From Mycolicibacterium wolinskyi (GTDB lineage Bacteria > Actinomycetota > Actinomycetes > Mycobacteriales > Mycobacteriaceae): a stretch of 64,000 bases of DNA. Each line of letters begins with the position of its first letter. Position 1 is the stretch's first letter. Shown piece by piece: positions 51,155 through 60,322 of this stretch. Below the pieces are notes generated by a model. It was given only the letters and a program-made list of their open reading frames with translations. It made no database searches and was not told where the DNA came from. The stretch spans positions 248,001 to 312,000 of the forward strand of contig NZ_LQQA01000033.1 of NCBI RefSeq assembly GCF_002101965.1, written 5' to 3'. The position numbers were made by a program, and so were the translations under genes.

Positions 51155-52452
51155 CCGTTGGGCAGCAAGCCGTCGACAGCCGTGTGCGTGAGCTGCGCGA
51201 CCAGTTCTCCGGCGCCCTTGCATCGGCGGTGGATCTCTACCGAAATCTGCATCGTCATCCCGAACTGTCCATGCAGGAGCATCGGACCCAGAAGGTCTTG
51301 CGCGCTGCGCTCAACCGGACGTCTGCGCGAGTGCGCGAATGCGCGGGCACCGGCCTGGTCGCGGTGCTCAGCAACGGTCGGGGGCCGGTCATCGCCATGC
51401 GCGCCGACATCGATGCGCTTCCGCTGCCAGAGTTCACCGGCCTCGCATACGCCAGCCGAGCAGTCGGCACGCTGCCCGACGGCCGACAGACACCGGTGAT
51501 GCATGCGTGCGGACATGACGTCCATGCCAGTGCGCTCGTCGCCGCACTCACACAGCTCGACCGGCGCCGCGACACTTGGTCGGGAACTTTGGTCGCGGTC
51601 TTTCAGCCCGGCGAGGAGACCGGTGTCGGTGCCGCAGCCATGATCGAGGACGGCATCTTCGACGCCACCGGGATGCCCGACGCGATCTACGCCCAACATG
51701 TGACGTCCGGACCGATCGGTCTGCTCGTCTGCCGTCCCGGGTACTTTCTGTCCCATCAGCGTTCGTGGCGAATCACGGTCGACGGCCATGGGGGTCATGC
51801 ATCTCGACCGCACCTCGCCAGGGATCCGGTCGTGGCCTCGGCGGCGATGATCGTGCGGCTGCAGGCGATTGTGTCGCGCGAGATCGACCCGTTGCGGATG
51901 GCGGTGCTCAGCGTCGGGTCCATCCACGGCGGGACGGCGCCCAACGTCATCCCCGATCGCGTCACTTTCACGGTGACGACTCGTAACTACGAACCCGCGG
52001 TGGGCGATCGCCTGGTATCGGCAATGCACAGAATCATCGCCGCCGAGGCCGCCGCATCCGATGTGGCGGCGCGAATCGATGCTGTCTCGGAGATTCCGGC
52101 GTGCAGCAACGATCCCGACGAAACCGCAATCGTGTGCCGCGGCTTGGCAAGTCTGTTCGGTGCTGCGGCCGTGCGCTCACCCGACGACCCGCTTCCGGCG
52201 AGCGACGATTTCAGCCAGTACGCCTGTCAACTCGGAATCCCCTCGGTCATATGGAATTTCGGCTGTCAGGAGCCGTCGTTGTTCGGCGACGGGGATGATG
52301 TTCCGCGCAATCACACGAGCCGGTTCGCGCCGCACCCCGACGCGGTGACGGTCGGTGCCGCGGCCGCAGTTGCCGTGGTGCGGGAGCGGTGCGCGATCGC
52401 GGGATCCAAAATGCAATCTCTTCGAGATGGAGCGGAGGTTCGGCAGCAGTGA
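51151..52452 (+). CDS. M20 family amidohydrolase/aminoacylase (hippurate hydrolase-like)
   Basis: This 433-residue protein is an M20D metallo-amidohydrolase: YRNLHRHPELSMQEHRT, the dimetal ligands in MHACGHDVH, PGEET, and the lid-domain segment GHGGHASRPHLARDPVVAS. Relatives hydrolyse N-acyl amino acids, indole-amino acid conjugates or p-aminobenzoyl-glutamate. In this cluster it would release an amine or amino acid from an amide intermediate (inference). ATG 51151 overlaps the preceding stop by 4 bases. Confidence 0.88.
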   Translation: MTVGQQAVDSRVRELRDQFSGALASAVDLYRNLHRHPELSMQEHRTQKVLRAALNRTSARVRECAGTGLVAVLSNGRGPVIAMRADIDALPLPEFTGLAYASRAVGTLPDGRQTPVMHACGHDVHASALVAALTQLDRRRDTWSGTLVAVFQPGEETGVGAAAMIEDGIFDATGMPDAIYAQHVTSGPIGLLVCRPGYFLSHQRSWRITVDGHGGHASRPHLARDPVVASAAMIVRLQAIVSREIDPLRMAVLSVGSIHGGTAPNVIPDRVTFTVTTRNYEPAVGDRLVSAMHRIIAAEAAASDVAARIDAVSEIPACSNDPDETAIVCRGLASLFGAAAVRSPDDPLPASDDFSQYACQLGIPSVIWNFGCQEPSLFGDGDDVPRNHTSRFAPHPDAVTVGAAAAVAVVRERCAIAGSKMQSLRDGAEVRQQ

Positions 52453-52538
52453 TCGCCGGAATCCAGTTCGCGCAAGGCGAAACACAGCGGAAACGTCGCA
52501 CGCAGTCAGCCGTAAAAGTCGGCCGCTACAACTCTCTT

Positions 52539-52551
52539 GTGGATACAACAT
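52539..52551. promoter_or_regulatory. GntR-type box 5 (GTGGATACAACAT)
   Basis: Copy with one mismatch to box 4, 17 bases upstream of the ATP-binding-protein ATG, in the 116-bp gap after the M20 gene. It marks a separate promoter for the transporter/hydroxylase operon. Confidence 0.62.
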
Positions 52552-52568
52552 GCAAACGACGGGACGCG

Positions 52569-53348
52569 ATGACGATGTCCGACCGGGTCACCCTGCGCGA
52601 CGTCTGCATCGTTCACGGCCGGGGCGAGGCCGCGGTCGTGGCTGTGGAGGGAATCGACTTGACGGTGCGTCCGCGTCAAATCGTCTCCGTCGTCGGGCAT
52701 TCGGGATGCGGTAAGTCCACGTTGCTGCGCGCGATCGCCGGCCTGCTGCCCGACGCATCGGTCCAGGGCGAGTTGTCCATCCTCGGCAAAACGCCTGAGG
52801 AGGCGCGCAGGTCGGGTCTGATGAGCATGGTGTTCCAAGATGCCGTGCTGGCGCCATGGCGCACGGTCGAGGCCAACGTTCGGCTGCCGATCCAGGTCGC
52901 GCGGGGCCGGACGCGGCCACCGGCGAAGACACCGCGCGAACAACTCGAAGTGGTGGGCCTCAAAGGCTACGAACGGCGTTACCCGAAGCAGTTGTCGGGT
53001 GGACAACGCCAACGGGTGGCATTGGCCCGCGCACTGGTGATGGAACCGCAGGTGTTGCTCATGGACGAGCCGTTCGGTGCTCTCGACGAGATCACCAGGG
53101 ACGAGATGCACACCGAACTGTTGCGAATCTGGGGCACGACGGATGCCTCGATCATCCTGGTGACACATTCGATCGCTGAGGCGGTGTTCCTGTCGGATCA
53201 GATTCTGGTCATGGCCGCCCATCCCGGCCGGGTCGCCGACGTCATCGACGTCGAGTTCCCTCGGCCACGGCGCAGTGAGCTCAAGGACTCCGCCGAGTTC
53301 ACGCGTATCCAGCACCGAATCCGGGCGTCGTTGGAGGAGAACAGATGA
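52569..53348 (+). CDS. ABC importer ATP-binding protein (SsuB/TauB type)
   Basis: The 259-residue ATPase has Walker A GHSGCGKST, Q-loop VFQDAVLAPW, signature LSGGQRQR, Walker B VLLMDEPFGALD and the H-loop VTHSIAEAV. The LAPWRTV segment is typical of the nitrate/sulfonate/taurine/HMP importer group. ATG 52569 has a GGGA site; a second ATG is two codons later. The permease gene overlaps its end by 4 bases. It powers uptake through the membrane and binding proteins that follow. Confidence 0.92.
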   Translation: MTMSDRVTLRDVCIVHGRGEAAVVAVEGIDLTVRPRQIVSVVGHSGCGKSTLLRAIAGLLPDASVQGELSILGKTPEEARRSGLMSMVFQDAVLAPWRTVEANVRLPIQVARGRTRPPAKTPREQLEVVGLKGYERRYPKQLSGGQRQRVALARALVMEPQVLLMDEPFGALDEITRDEMHTELLRIWGTTDASIILVTHSIAEAVFLSDQILVMAAHPGRVADVIDVEFPRPRRSELKDSAEFTRIQHRIRASLEENR

Positions 53349-54172
53349 CGGCAGTGCCGTTCACCGACAAGCCGCGCGTCATCGCGGTCATCCCGCCCGC
53401 CGAGCGCGCCGGGTGGCTGTTGTCGACCTTCCGCGTCACCCGCGCGTGGCTTGTACTGGGCGCGGGCCTGGTGCTGTGGGAGATCGTGGTGCGCTGGCTG
53501 GCGGTACCCCCTTACGTGCTGCCCGCACCGTCGGCCATCGTCGACAGTTTCCTCGACCATCCCGCGTTGTTCCTGTCCGGGATGTGGGTGACCGCGAAGA
53601 TGTCGCTCGTCGGCTTCGGCGTGGCGATCGTGATGGGCGTCGCGATCGGCGTGATGATGGCGCGCAGCGCGATCTTCGAGGAACTGTCCTATCCGTTCCT
53701 CAACATCATTCGCGTGATGCCCACGGTCGCGATCGCGCCGCTTCTGATCATCTGGTTCGGCCGCACCGGCCTACCGATCGTCATCTGCTCGTGCCTGATC
53801 GCGGTCTTCCCGATCATCGTCGACGTGACCCACGGCCTCACATCCGTTGAGCGAGACCTGATCAACATGATGAAACTCTCGAACGCCAGCGAGTTCTCGA
53901 TTTTGACCCGGATCAGGATTCCCAATTGCCTGCCGTATCTGTTCTCGTCGTTCCGGGTGGCTGCGCCGGGTGCTGTGGTCGGCACACTGCTCGGAGAGTT
54001 CATCGGGTCGAAAACCGGACTCGGTTACCTCATAACCGTCTACAGCGCGCAACTCAACACCGCAGCCGTCTTCGTCCTGGCCCTGCTCTCATGCCTGCTC
54101 GGAATCCTGTTCTTCAACATCTGTGTCTGGGCCGAGCGCCTCCTCGTGCCGTGGAAGACCGTCGTTCGCTGA
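53345..54172 (+). CDS. ABC importer permease (SsuC/TauC type)
   Basis: This 275-residue protein has six to seven membrane segments and the binding-protein-dependent transport fold of the SsuC/TauC group, including VLPAPSAIVDSFLDHP near the N-terminus and the EAA-type loop in LINMMKLSNASEFSILTRIRIP. It forms the channel for the importer encoded by its neighbours, to which it is coupled by an ATGA overlap upstream. Confidence 0.9.
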   Translation: MTAVPFTDKPRVIAVIPPAERAGWLLSTFRVTRAWLVLGAGLVLWEIVVRWLAVPPYVLPAPSAIVDSFLDHPALFLSGMWVTAKMSLVGFGVAIVMGVAIGVMMARSAIFEELSYPFLNIIRVMPTVAIAPLLIIWFGRTGLPIVICSCLIAVFPIIVDVTHGLTSVERDLINMMKLSNASEFSILTRIRIPNCLPYLFSSFRVAAPGAVVGTLLGEFIGSKTGLGYLITVYSAQLNTAAVFVLALLSCLLGILFFNICVWAERLLVPWKTVVR

Positions 54173-54204
54173 CCTCCGAGGTCGAAACCCGTTTAGGAGT
54201 CATC

Positions 54205-55251
54205 ATGTTCCAAGTATCTGGTCGTGTCCGGTTCGCCGCGGTACTCGCATCGTCCGCGGCTGTACTTCTGAGTGCCTGCTCGTCGACCGAGGCGGCCTCG
54301 TCGTCCTCTGCTTCCGACGGTGCGGTGCCGGTGAAGATGGCGTTCGAATGGACCTGCTCAGGTGACTGGGCTGTGGTCAACGAGGGCATCGAACAAGGTT
54401 TCTTCGAGAAGAACGGTGTCGACCTGTCCTATGACCGCGGTCAGGGCGGAAGCGACACGGTACCGCTCGTGGCCGCACGGGAATTCGATCTCGGCATCAT
54501 CTCCGCACCTCCCGCCGTGATCGGTGCGGGACAAGGCATGCCGCTCACCATCATCGGAGCCGCATCGACAGTCGGCCCCGTCACGATCCTGGCGGACCCG
54601 TCCATCAAACAGCCGAAGGATCTCGAGGGGCGCAGCCTCGCCGTGCAGACCGATCAGTTCGAGGGCGCCGTCTGGAACGCGTTCGTGACGGCCACCGGGA
54701 TCGATGCGGGCAAGGTCCGGGTGGTGCCCTCGGACGACGCCACCGAGGCCGAATTCCTCAACGGCGACATCGACGCCTACGTCGTGTTCTATCCGACCGC
54801 GAGCACCAAGGCCATCCTGGACCGACGCCCCGGCCTCACGGTCATGCCGATGCAAGATTACGTCCCGACCTACGGGCACACAATCCTGGCCAACAACGCG
54901 TTCCTACAAGAACACCCGGATGCCGCAAAGGGATTCGTGACCGCGTGGGCCGAGTCGGCCAAGTACGTGCAGGACAATTACCAACAGTCCTACGACCGGC
55001 TGGTGGCGAAGTGCCCCGAGGTGGATCCCGGTGCGCTGAAGTTCAGCATGGACGCCTATTTCGACTCGTACAACGGCGAGTACTCCAAGCAGCACGGCTT
55101 CGGAAGTTTCTCGGTCGACGGCATCGAACAGACACAGAAGGTCCTGGTCGACGCGGGCTTGGCGGAGTCGAAACCGGTGGCGGAGTTCACCAGTGAGGAC
55201 TACCAGCCTGCCGAGCCCGTGCTGCCCAACGCCGGCGAAGCCCACCCCTGA
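54205..55251 (+). CDS. ABC importer substrate-binding lipoprotein (NMT1/TauA-like)
   Basis: The 348-residue protein has a lipoprotein signal (LLSACSS) and the periplasmic-binding fold of the NMT1/THI5-like group: MAFEWTCSGDWAVVNEGIEQGFF, GGSDTVPLVAAREFDLGI and DLEGRSLAVQTDQFEG. The group recognises nitrate, sulfonates or pyrimidine and heteroaromatic amines. ATG 54205 has TAGGAG upstream. The aromatic-rich first motif and the neighbouring molybdenum hydroxylase favour a ring-containing nitrogen compound, but this is inference. Confidence 0.9.
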   Translation: MFQVSGRVRFAAVLASSAAVLLSACSSTEAASSSSASDGAVPVKMAFEWTCSGDWAVVNEGIEQGFFEKNGVDLSYDRGQGGSDTVPLVAAREFDLGIISAPPAVIGAGQGMPLTIIGAASTVGPVTILADPSIKQPKDLEGRSLAVQTDQFEGAVWNAFVTATGIDAGKVRVVPSDDATEAEFLNGDIDAYVVFYPTASTKAILDRRPGLTVMPMQDYVPTYGHTILANNAFLQEHPDAAKGFVTAWAESAKYVQDNYQQSYDRLVAKCPEVDPGALKFSMDAYFDSYNGEYSKQHGFGSFSVDGIEQTQKVLVDAGLAESKPVAEFTSEDYQPAEPVLPNAGEAHP

Positions 55252-55258
55252 GCGGCCG

Positions 55259-57403
55259 ATGGCCACGCGGAGCGTTCCAGCCGCGATCGGCGCGACCGCG
55301 ATACGCGTCGACGCGATCGACAAACTGAGAGGCCGGTTCCGGTACGCGACTCACGTTCATGCCGCGGCAGAACTGCATGCCATGACCGTGCGCAGCCCCG
55401 TCGCCAGCGCCCGGATCGACCGCATCGACATAACATCCGCCATGCGGGTTCCCGGCGCGGTCATGGTGTTGACCGGCGCCGACATACCCGGTAGGCGGCT
55501 CGGCTCGAAGGTCGCCGACCAACCGGTGCTGGCGCACGAGCAGGTGCGTCACCACGGCGAGGCGGTCGCGCTCGCCATCGCCGAAACACCGCAAGCGGCG
55601 CGGAGAATGGCCGAACTGATCACCGTGCGGCTGACGGGTCTTCCCGCTGTCACGGATCCCGAACTGGCCCTTGACCGGTCGGCTCCCGCGGTGGGCCCCG
55701 ACGGGAATCTGGTCGCGCAGCACCAGACCAGGCGTGGCAACGCCCGTGGCGAAATCGCGGTCGCCTGCCGCTGGTCGACCGGAAGGCAGGATGCGGCGTT
55801 CCTGGCGCCGGAGGCCGGTGTCGCGGTTCCGCGACCAGACGGCACGATCCACCTCACGATCGCGACGCAGGACATTCATACCGACCATGCCCAGGTGACA
55901 CGCGCCCTCGGCATCGAGCCCAGCCGTCTCGTCGTGCACAACAGCGGTGTGGGAGGAGCATTCGGCGGCCGCGAGGACATCACCCTGCAGGCTCATCTGG
56001 TGTTGGCGGCCATGCGTACCGGCCGTCCCGTACGCATGATCTACACCAGGGCGGAATCGCTTGCCGCACATCCCAGCCGCCACCCGATGACAACCGATGT
56101 GAAGCTGACGTGCCGTCCGGACGGCGAGTTCGTCTCGCTGCGCGTCCGCACGGTGCTCGACGGTGGCGCATATGCGTCGACGTCAGCGCCGGTGTCGGCC
56201 ATCGTCCATGACTTCAGCGCGGGCCTCTACCGCTTCGCGGCAGTGGATATCACGACCAGCGCCGTCTATACGAACAATCCGCCCGCCGGTGCCATGCGGG
56301 GATTCGGCGCGACCCAGGCCTGCTTCCTCATCGAATCGACCGTCGATGCGGTCGCCGCCGAACTCGGCCGCGATCCCGTGGCGCTTCGACGCCAGAACCT
56401 TCTGCGGGCAGGCGAACCGCTCGCGACGACCGGCCAACCGCTGACCGGATGTGCTGATCCCAGAGACGTCCTCGACGCGGCACTGGCGGTTCCCGCTCCA
56501 GATGTCCGGCTCGGAACAACGCACCGGCGCGGTGTGGGAGTCGCGTTGGGTATCAAGAGTGCCGGGCTGGGCCATGGGAAACCGGACCCGGCCACCGTCG
56601 CGGTCACCTTGACAGCCGAAGGCGCCGACGTGGAGTCGTCGGCCGCCGAGGTCGGACAGGGTGTCACCGAGGTGCTCATGCGAGTTGTCGGCGCGCAGTT
56701 GCCGGGCGTTCCGGTCCGGGTCGTGTCTACACCGACGACGTTTCCCACTGCGGGCGGCAGCAAAGCCAGCCGGCAGACGATGGCAAGTGGCGGTGCGGCG
56801 CACCGCGCCTCGGCCGAGGTGCGTCGCCAACTCGACGAGCTGTTGGGCCGCGGTTGGACGGCAGCCACCGTCGCCGCGGACTTGGGCAACCGCACGCTGC
56901 GACACCAGGTGACCTACGACGGTCCGGCAACCGACTCCGCGCGGCCGCACAAGGCATTCCAACTGATGGCGCACCGAGTGACGGTGGACGTCGACACGGT
57001 CACCGGCCAGGTCGAGGTCGCTCAGGCCGTCTGCGCGCAGGACTGCGGGCGAGTCATCGACCCGATTTCGGTGCGGGAGCAACTCGTCGGCGGCACGGTC
57101 CAGGGCATCGGGTTCGCGCTGTGGGAGGAGCGAAAAGTCGACGCCGCAGGGATCCAGACAACGGCCGGATTCGGCGATTATCTACTCCCTACGGCCGTCG
57201 ATGTTCCCGATGTGGTGGCCGTACCACTCGAGGTGCCGCATCCTGATTTGACACTGGGGGCGAAAGGGATCGGCGAGGGACCTCTGGTCTCCTCACCAGC
57301 CGCGGTCGCGGCCGCGGTCAGGTGCGCGACCGGGCGGCCGGTGAGCCGGATTCCGCTGTGGCGCGCGGAGATATCAGGCGTCCGGACAGCGCATGACGGC
57401 TGA
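55259..57403 (+). CDS. Molybdenum hydroxylase large subunit (xanthine dehydrogenase/CoxL family)
   Basis: This 714-residue subunit binds the molybdopterin cofactor. Visible landmarks are GVGGAFGGRED (cofactor contact), AMRGFGATQACF, and the active-site Glu in AKGIGEGP near the C-terminus. The CO-dehydrogenase signature AYRCSFR is absent, so it is a xanthine-dehydrogenase-like or N-heterocycle hydroxylase rather than CoxL proper. It hydroxylates carbon next to nitrogen or oxidises an aldehyde. ATG 55259 is 7 bases after the binding-protein stop, and the FAD-subunit gene overlaps its end by 11 bases. Confidence 0.9.
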   Translation: MATRSVPAAIGATAIRVDAIDKLRGRFRYATHVHAAAELHAMTVRSPVASARIDRIDITSAMRVPGAVMVLTGADIPGRRLGSKVADQPVLAHEQVRHHGEAVALAIAETPQAARRMAELITVRLTGLPAVTDPELALDRSAPAVGPDGNLVAQHQTRRGNARGEIAVACRWSTGRQDAAFLAPEAGVAVPRPDGTIHLTIATQDIHTDHAQVTRALGIEPSRLVVHNSGVGGAFGGREDITLQAHLVLAAMRTGRPVRMIYTRAESLAAHPSRHPMTTDVKLTCRPDGEFVSLRVRTVLDGGAYASTSAPVSAIVHDFSAGLYRFAAVDITTSAVYTNNPPAGAMRGFGATQACFLIESTVDAVAAELGRDPVALRRQNLLRAGEPLATTGQPLTGCADPRDVLDAALAVPAPDVRLGTTHRRGVGVALGIKSAGLGHGKPDPATVAVTLTAEGADVESSAAEVGQGVTEVLMRVVGAQLPGVPVRVVSTPTTFPTAGGSKASRQTMASGGAAHRASAEVRRQLDELLGRGWTAATVAADLGNRTLRHQVTYDGPATDSARPHKAFQLMAHRVTVDVDTVTGQVEVAQAVCAQDCGRVIDPISVREQLVGGTVQGIGFALWEERKVDAAGIQTTAGFGDYLLPTAVDVPDVVAVPLEVPHPDLTLGAKGIGEGPLVSSPAAVAAAVRCATGRPVSRIPLWRAEISGVRTAHDG

Positions 57404-58169
57404 AATCCATCCGACGAGCTGGGCCCAGGCGGTCGACGAACTGGTCGATCCAGGCGCTGTCGTCGTCGCCGGCGGTACCGCTGTCCAGCCATGGCTCACC
57501 ACGAGCGGAGCCACCCCGCACGCCCTGGTGCACCTCCGAACCATCCGCGAGGCCTGGGATGTGGAACCCCTCGCCGACGGACTGCGACTCGGTGCGATGG
57601 TGCCGGTGGACCACCCGCAGTTCGCGAGCTGGTTCGGTGACGAGGGTGCCGCATGGTTCGCCACGCCCGCCGTCCGCCGCCGCGCGACGGTGCTCGGCAA
57701 CGCGATGTCGCCCATGGGGCCGCGTGAGTTGGGCCCGATACTGGTCGCCACCGGTGCCAGGATCCTGGTCAGTGCGGGCGGTGCGGAGGCCGACTGGAAG
57801 TCGGTCGAACAGGCTATGGGGCAATGGGTTTCGCTACGAAAGCTGGCGATGACGATCGAACTCTGCAGACCGGAACGGATCAGCTACCGGCGGGTTTCGG
57901 CCCGTACTCGAATGAGTCGAGTCGAGGTCGGTGTGTGCGCCGCGATCGGGCCTGGATGCGGCGCGGCACTGGTCGTCCAGAGCGGGGGAGCGGTACACCG
58001 ATTGACCGGCGCGGCCACGTCGTCGGATCGCGCCGACTTCGTCGCGGCGGCGTGTGACGCACTGGTTGCACTCCCGCGCTCGGCAGAAATCGACGGCGAG
58101 ATCATCGCCATGGTCACCGGACTTGCCGAACGGGTGCACCGTGATCTTCACGGCCCGAGGGTGGCCTGA
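57393..58169 (+). CDS. Molybdenum hydroxylase FAD-binding medium subunit
   Basis: The 258-residue protein has the FAD_binding_5 fold: VVVAGGTAVQPWL near residue 25, GAMVPVDHPQ, and the region AVRRRATVLGNAMSPMGPRELGPILVA that normally carries the flavin contacts. It is somewhat short and the usual GGTD/GGN flavin motifs are modified. It accepts electrons from the iron-sulfur subunit. Its ATG lies inside the end of the large-subunit gene, and the iron-sulfur subunit gene overlaps its stop by 1 base. Confidence 0.83.
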   Translation: MTAEIHPTSWAQAVDELVDPGAVVVAGGTAVQPWLTTSGATPHALVHLRTIREAWDVEPLADGLRLGAMVPVDHPQFASWFGDEGAAWFATPAVRRRATVLGNAMSPMGPRELGPILVATGARILVSAGGAEADWKSVEQAMGQWVSLRKLAMTIELCRPERISYRRVSARTRMSRVEVGVCAAIGPGCGAALVVQSGGAVHRLTGAATSSDRADFVAAACDALVALPRSAEIDGEIIAMVTGLAERVHRDLHGPRVA

Positions 58170-58666
58170 TGGCGTCGGCGGACATCGACGGTACCGACGT
58201 CGTGCTGCCCAACGGCGGGACGGCGAGCCTGTGGGACGTACTCGAGCAGGCAGGCATGGCCCCGCCGTTCGGATGTGGAACCGGCCATTGCGGCGCGTGC
58301 ACAGTCCTGATCGACGGGGTGCCGTCGCCGTCGTGCGTGGTGCCTTCCGGCGCACTGCCCAACACAGCGGTCAACACCGTCGCGACCGCGGCGCTTCGCG
58401 AGCTCGTCGACGCGCTCGCCGCCGAGGGGGCGGTGCAGTGCGGCTTCTGCTCGCCGGGGATGGTCGTGACCTTGTCGTGGGCGGTGTGCCGTGCCGCCGC
58501 TGAACAACGGGTGCTGACCGCCACCGAGGTGAGGGAGCAACTCGTCGGCCATCTCTGCCGCTGTACGGGCTACCAGTCGATTGTCGCGGCGACCGTCGCT
58601 ACGTCCCGCAATCTGCAGACGGTGTCGCGGGCGGTCGCCCCCGGATCGGCTCCCGGTCGGCCTTGA
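58169..58666 (+). CDS. Molybdenum hydroxylase [2Fe-2S] small subunit
   Basis: This 165-residue protein carries both iron-sulfur cluster sets of the family: plant-type CGTGHCGACTV with a later Cys (SPSCVV), and the helical-domain pair CGFCSPG and LCRCTGY. It transfers electrons between molybdenum and flavin subunits. It completes a large-medium-small order rather than the more common medium-small-large order. Its last 68 bases overlap the 3' end of the convergent adenylate cyclase gene. Confidence 0.92.
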   Translation: MASADIDGTDVVLPNGGTASLWDVLEQAGMAPPFGCGTGHCGACTVLIDGVPSPSCVVPSGALPNTAVNTVATAALRELVDALAAEGAVQCGFCSPGMVVTLSWAVCRAAAEQRVLTATEVREQLVGHLCRCTGYQSIVAATVATSRNLQTVSRAVAPGSAPGRP

Positions 58667-60209
58667 CCGCCACCGGTGCATAGATGGCCACGGGGGTGGT
58701 CCGGCCCCTCAGCTTCAGGCCCGGGCGCTGGATGAAGCACACCCGAGTGTCGGTGAGCATCCCGAGCGTTCCCGCGGTGAGCAGAACGGTGTCACCGGTC
58801 TTGCGGGTGGCCTGCTCGACGCGGGCGGCGACGTTGACCGCGTCGCCGATCACGGAGAACTCGAAACGCCCTGCACCGCCGACATTTCCGGCCACCACCG
58901 GGCCGGAGTTCAGCCCGACCCCCACCGACAACATGTCGCCGAATTCGCTGCGCACGGCCGTGGCGATCGCCAGCGCGGCGGCAAGCGCCTGATCGGCGTG
59001 GCCCGGCTGGCGGCGGGGCGCGCCGAAAACCGCCATCAACCCGTCGCCGGCGTACTTGTCCACATGCCCGCCGTGTCGGTGCACCAGCGGCACGATGGTC
59101 TCGAACAGGCGGTTGAGGGTCGCCACCACCTCGGGCGGATGGAGTCGTTCGGCGAATGCGGTGAATCCGCGCACGTCGACGAACATCAGCGTGACGTCGA
59201 CCTCCTGGCCTTGCAATGAGCCGCGCGCACCCAGAATGTGCTCGGCGACAGAGCGATCCACGTAAGTACCGAAGGTGTCGCGGATGCGTTCGCGTTCGGC
59301 CAAGCCTGCCGCCATCGTGTTGAAACCGGCTTGCAGGCGCCCGATCTCGCTGGCATCGTCGACGGCGACACGGGCCGTGAAGTCACCGGCTTGCACCTGT
59401 GCCAACGCTGCCCGCAGCGCGCCGACCCGGTCGGTGACCGAGCGCACGGCGATCAGAATGGTGAACAGGCCCACCACGATCGCCACCGCGACGAGCACGA
59501 GAATCGCCGCGAACGTGCGTTGAGCCCGGAAACCGACATCGACCAGATAGCCGAGGGCGAGCATCGCGACACCGAACAGCGGCACGCCCGTCGCGAGCGT
59601 CCACGCCATCATCAGCCGGCGCTCGATCGTCGGTCCGAAGTGGTGTTCGGGCGTTGTGCCGCCGAGCGCCTGTGCGGACACCGGCCGCATGACACGCTCG
59701 ACGATCAGATACCAGACCGCGCTCGTGGAGACCCCACCCAGCGCGATCACGCTGAAGATGTACAGCGACGTGGACAACTGTTCCGTGACGGCCAGCGATG
59801 CGAAGACGACTGCACTCACAGCCCAGACAGCCCCGGACAGCCGAACCGCTTCGCCGGGTGCACCCAGCGTCATGCGCTGCTCGGCCGCGGTCGGCGGGCG
59901 GCCTTCGCCGAGCCATGCGGTGCTGGCCGCGAAGCGGCGGCGGCGCACCCACAGCATGATCGGGATGGCCACCCCGAGGAAGATGACGAGCACGGTTCCG
60001 CCGCGGACCAACAGTCGCTGCGTCGCGACCGGGCTCAACACGATGGGCGCGGCGAACGCCAGGAACGCGGCCACGATCCCACCGCCCGCCACGCTCACGC
60101 CTGCCGCGCCCCACACCCAGTGCCTGAACGTCTTGGAGCGCAGCGTTTCGCCCGCCTCGGCGGCGATGGCCTGCCCGAGGTAAGGCGTGCCGGCGAACGT
60201 TGCGTCCAT
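58599..60209 (-). CDS. Membrane adenylate cyclase, class III, with HAMP domain
   Basis: The 536-residue protein has six predicted membrane helices (residues about 30-265), a HAMP linker (VGALRAALAQVQAGDFTARV), and a class III cyclase domain with metal Asp in TLMFVDVRGFT and DKYAGDGLMAVFG, then VGVGLNSGPVVAGNVGG and the GDAVNVAARVE motif. The layout matches the Rv1318c-Rv1320c/Rv3645 group of mycobacterial cyclases that make cAMP. It is convergent with the molybdenum hydroxylase operon and probably unrelated to it. Confidence 0.93.
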   Translation of the reverse strand: MDATFAGTPYLGQAIAAEAGETLRSKTFRHWVWGAAGVSVAGGGIVAAFLAFAAPIVLSPVATQRLLVRGGTVLVIFLGVAIPIMLWVRRRRFAASTAWLGEGRPPTAAEQRMTLGAPGEAVRLSGAVWAVSAVVFASLAVTEQLSTSLYIFSVIALGGVSTSAVWYLIVERVMRPVSAQALGGTTPEHHFGPTIERRLMMAWTLATGVPLFGVAMLALGYLVDVGFRAQRTFAAILVLVAVAIVVGLFTILIAVRSVTDRVGALRAALAQVQAGDFTARVAVDDASEIGRLQAGFNTMAAGLAERERIRDTFGTYVDRSVAEHILGARGSLQGQEVDVTLMFVDVRGFTAFAERLHPPEVVATLNRLFETIVPLVHRHGGHVDKYAGDGLMAVFGAPRRQPGHADQALAAALAIATAVRSEFGDMLSVGVGLNSGPVVAGNVGGAGRFEFSVIGDAVNVAARVEQATRKTGDTVLLTAGTLGMLTDTRVCFIQRPGLKLRGRTTPVAIYAPVAVKADREPIRGRPPATPSADCGT

Positions 60210-60322
60210 ACGCGTGAGCCTGCCGGTGCGCCGAAGCGGCGACGAGCGTAGTGGGCTACCTGCTTATTTTCGGCTTGCGGCAAACTAACCTGGAACCACG
60301 AACGGACGAGAAGAGGACGCAC

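Noticed and set aside
55259..58666. Carbon monoxide dehydrogenase (CoxLMS)
   Set aside because: The large subunit lacks the AYRCSFR loop of true CoxL and the subunit order differs.
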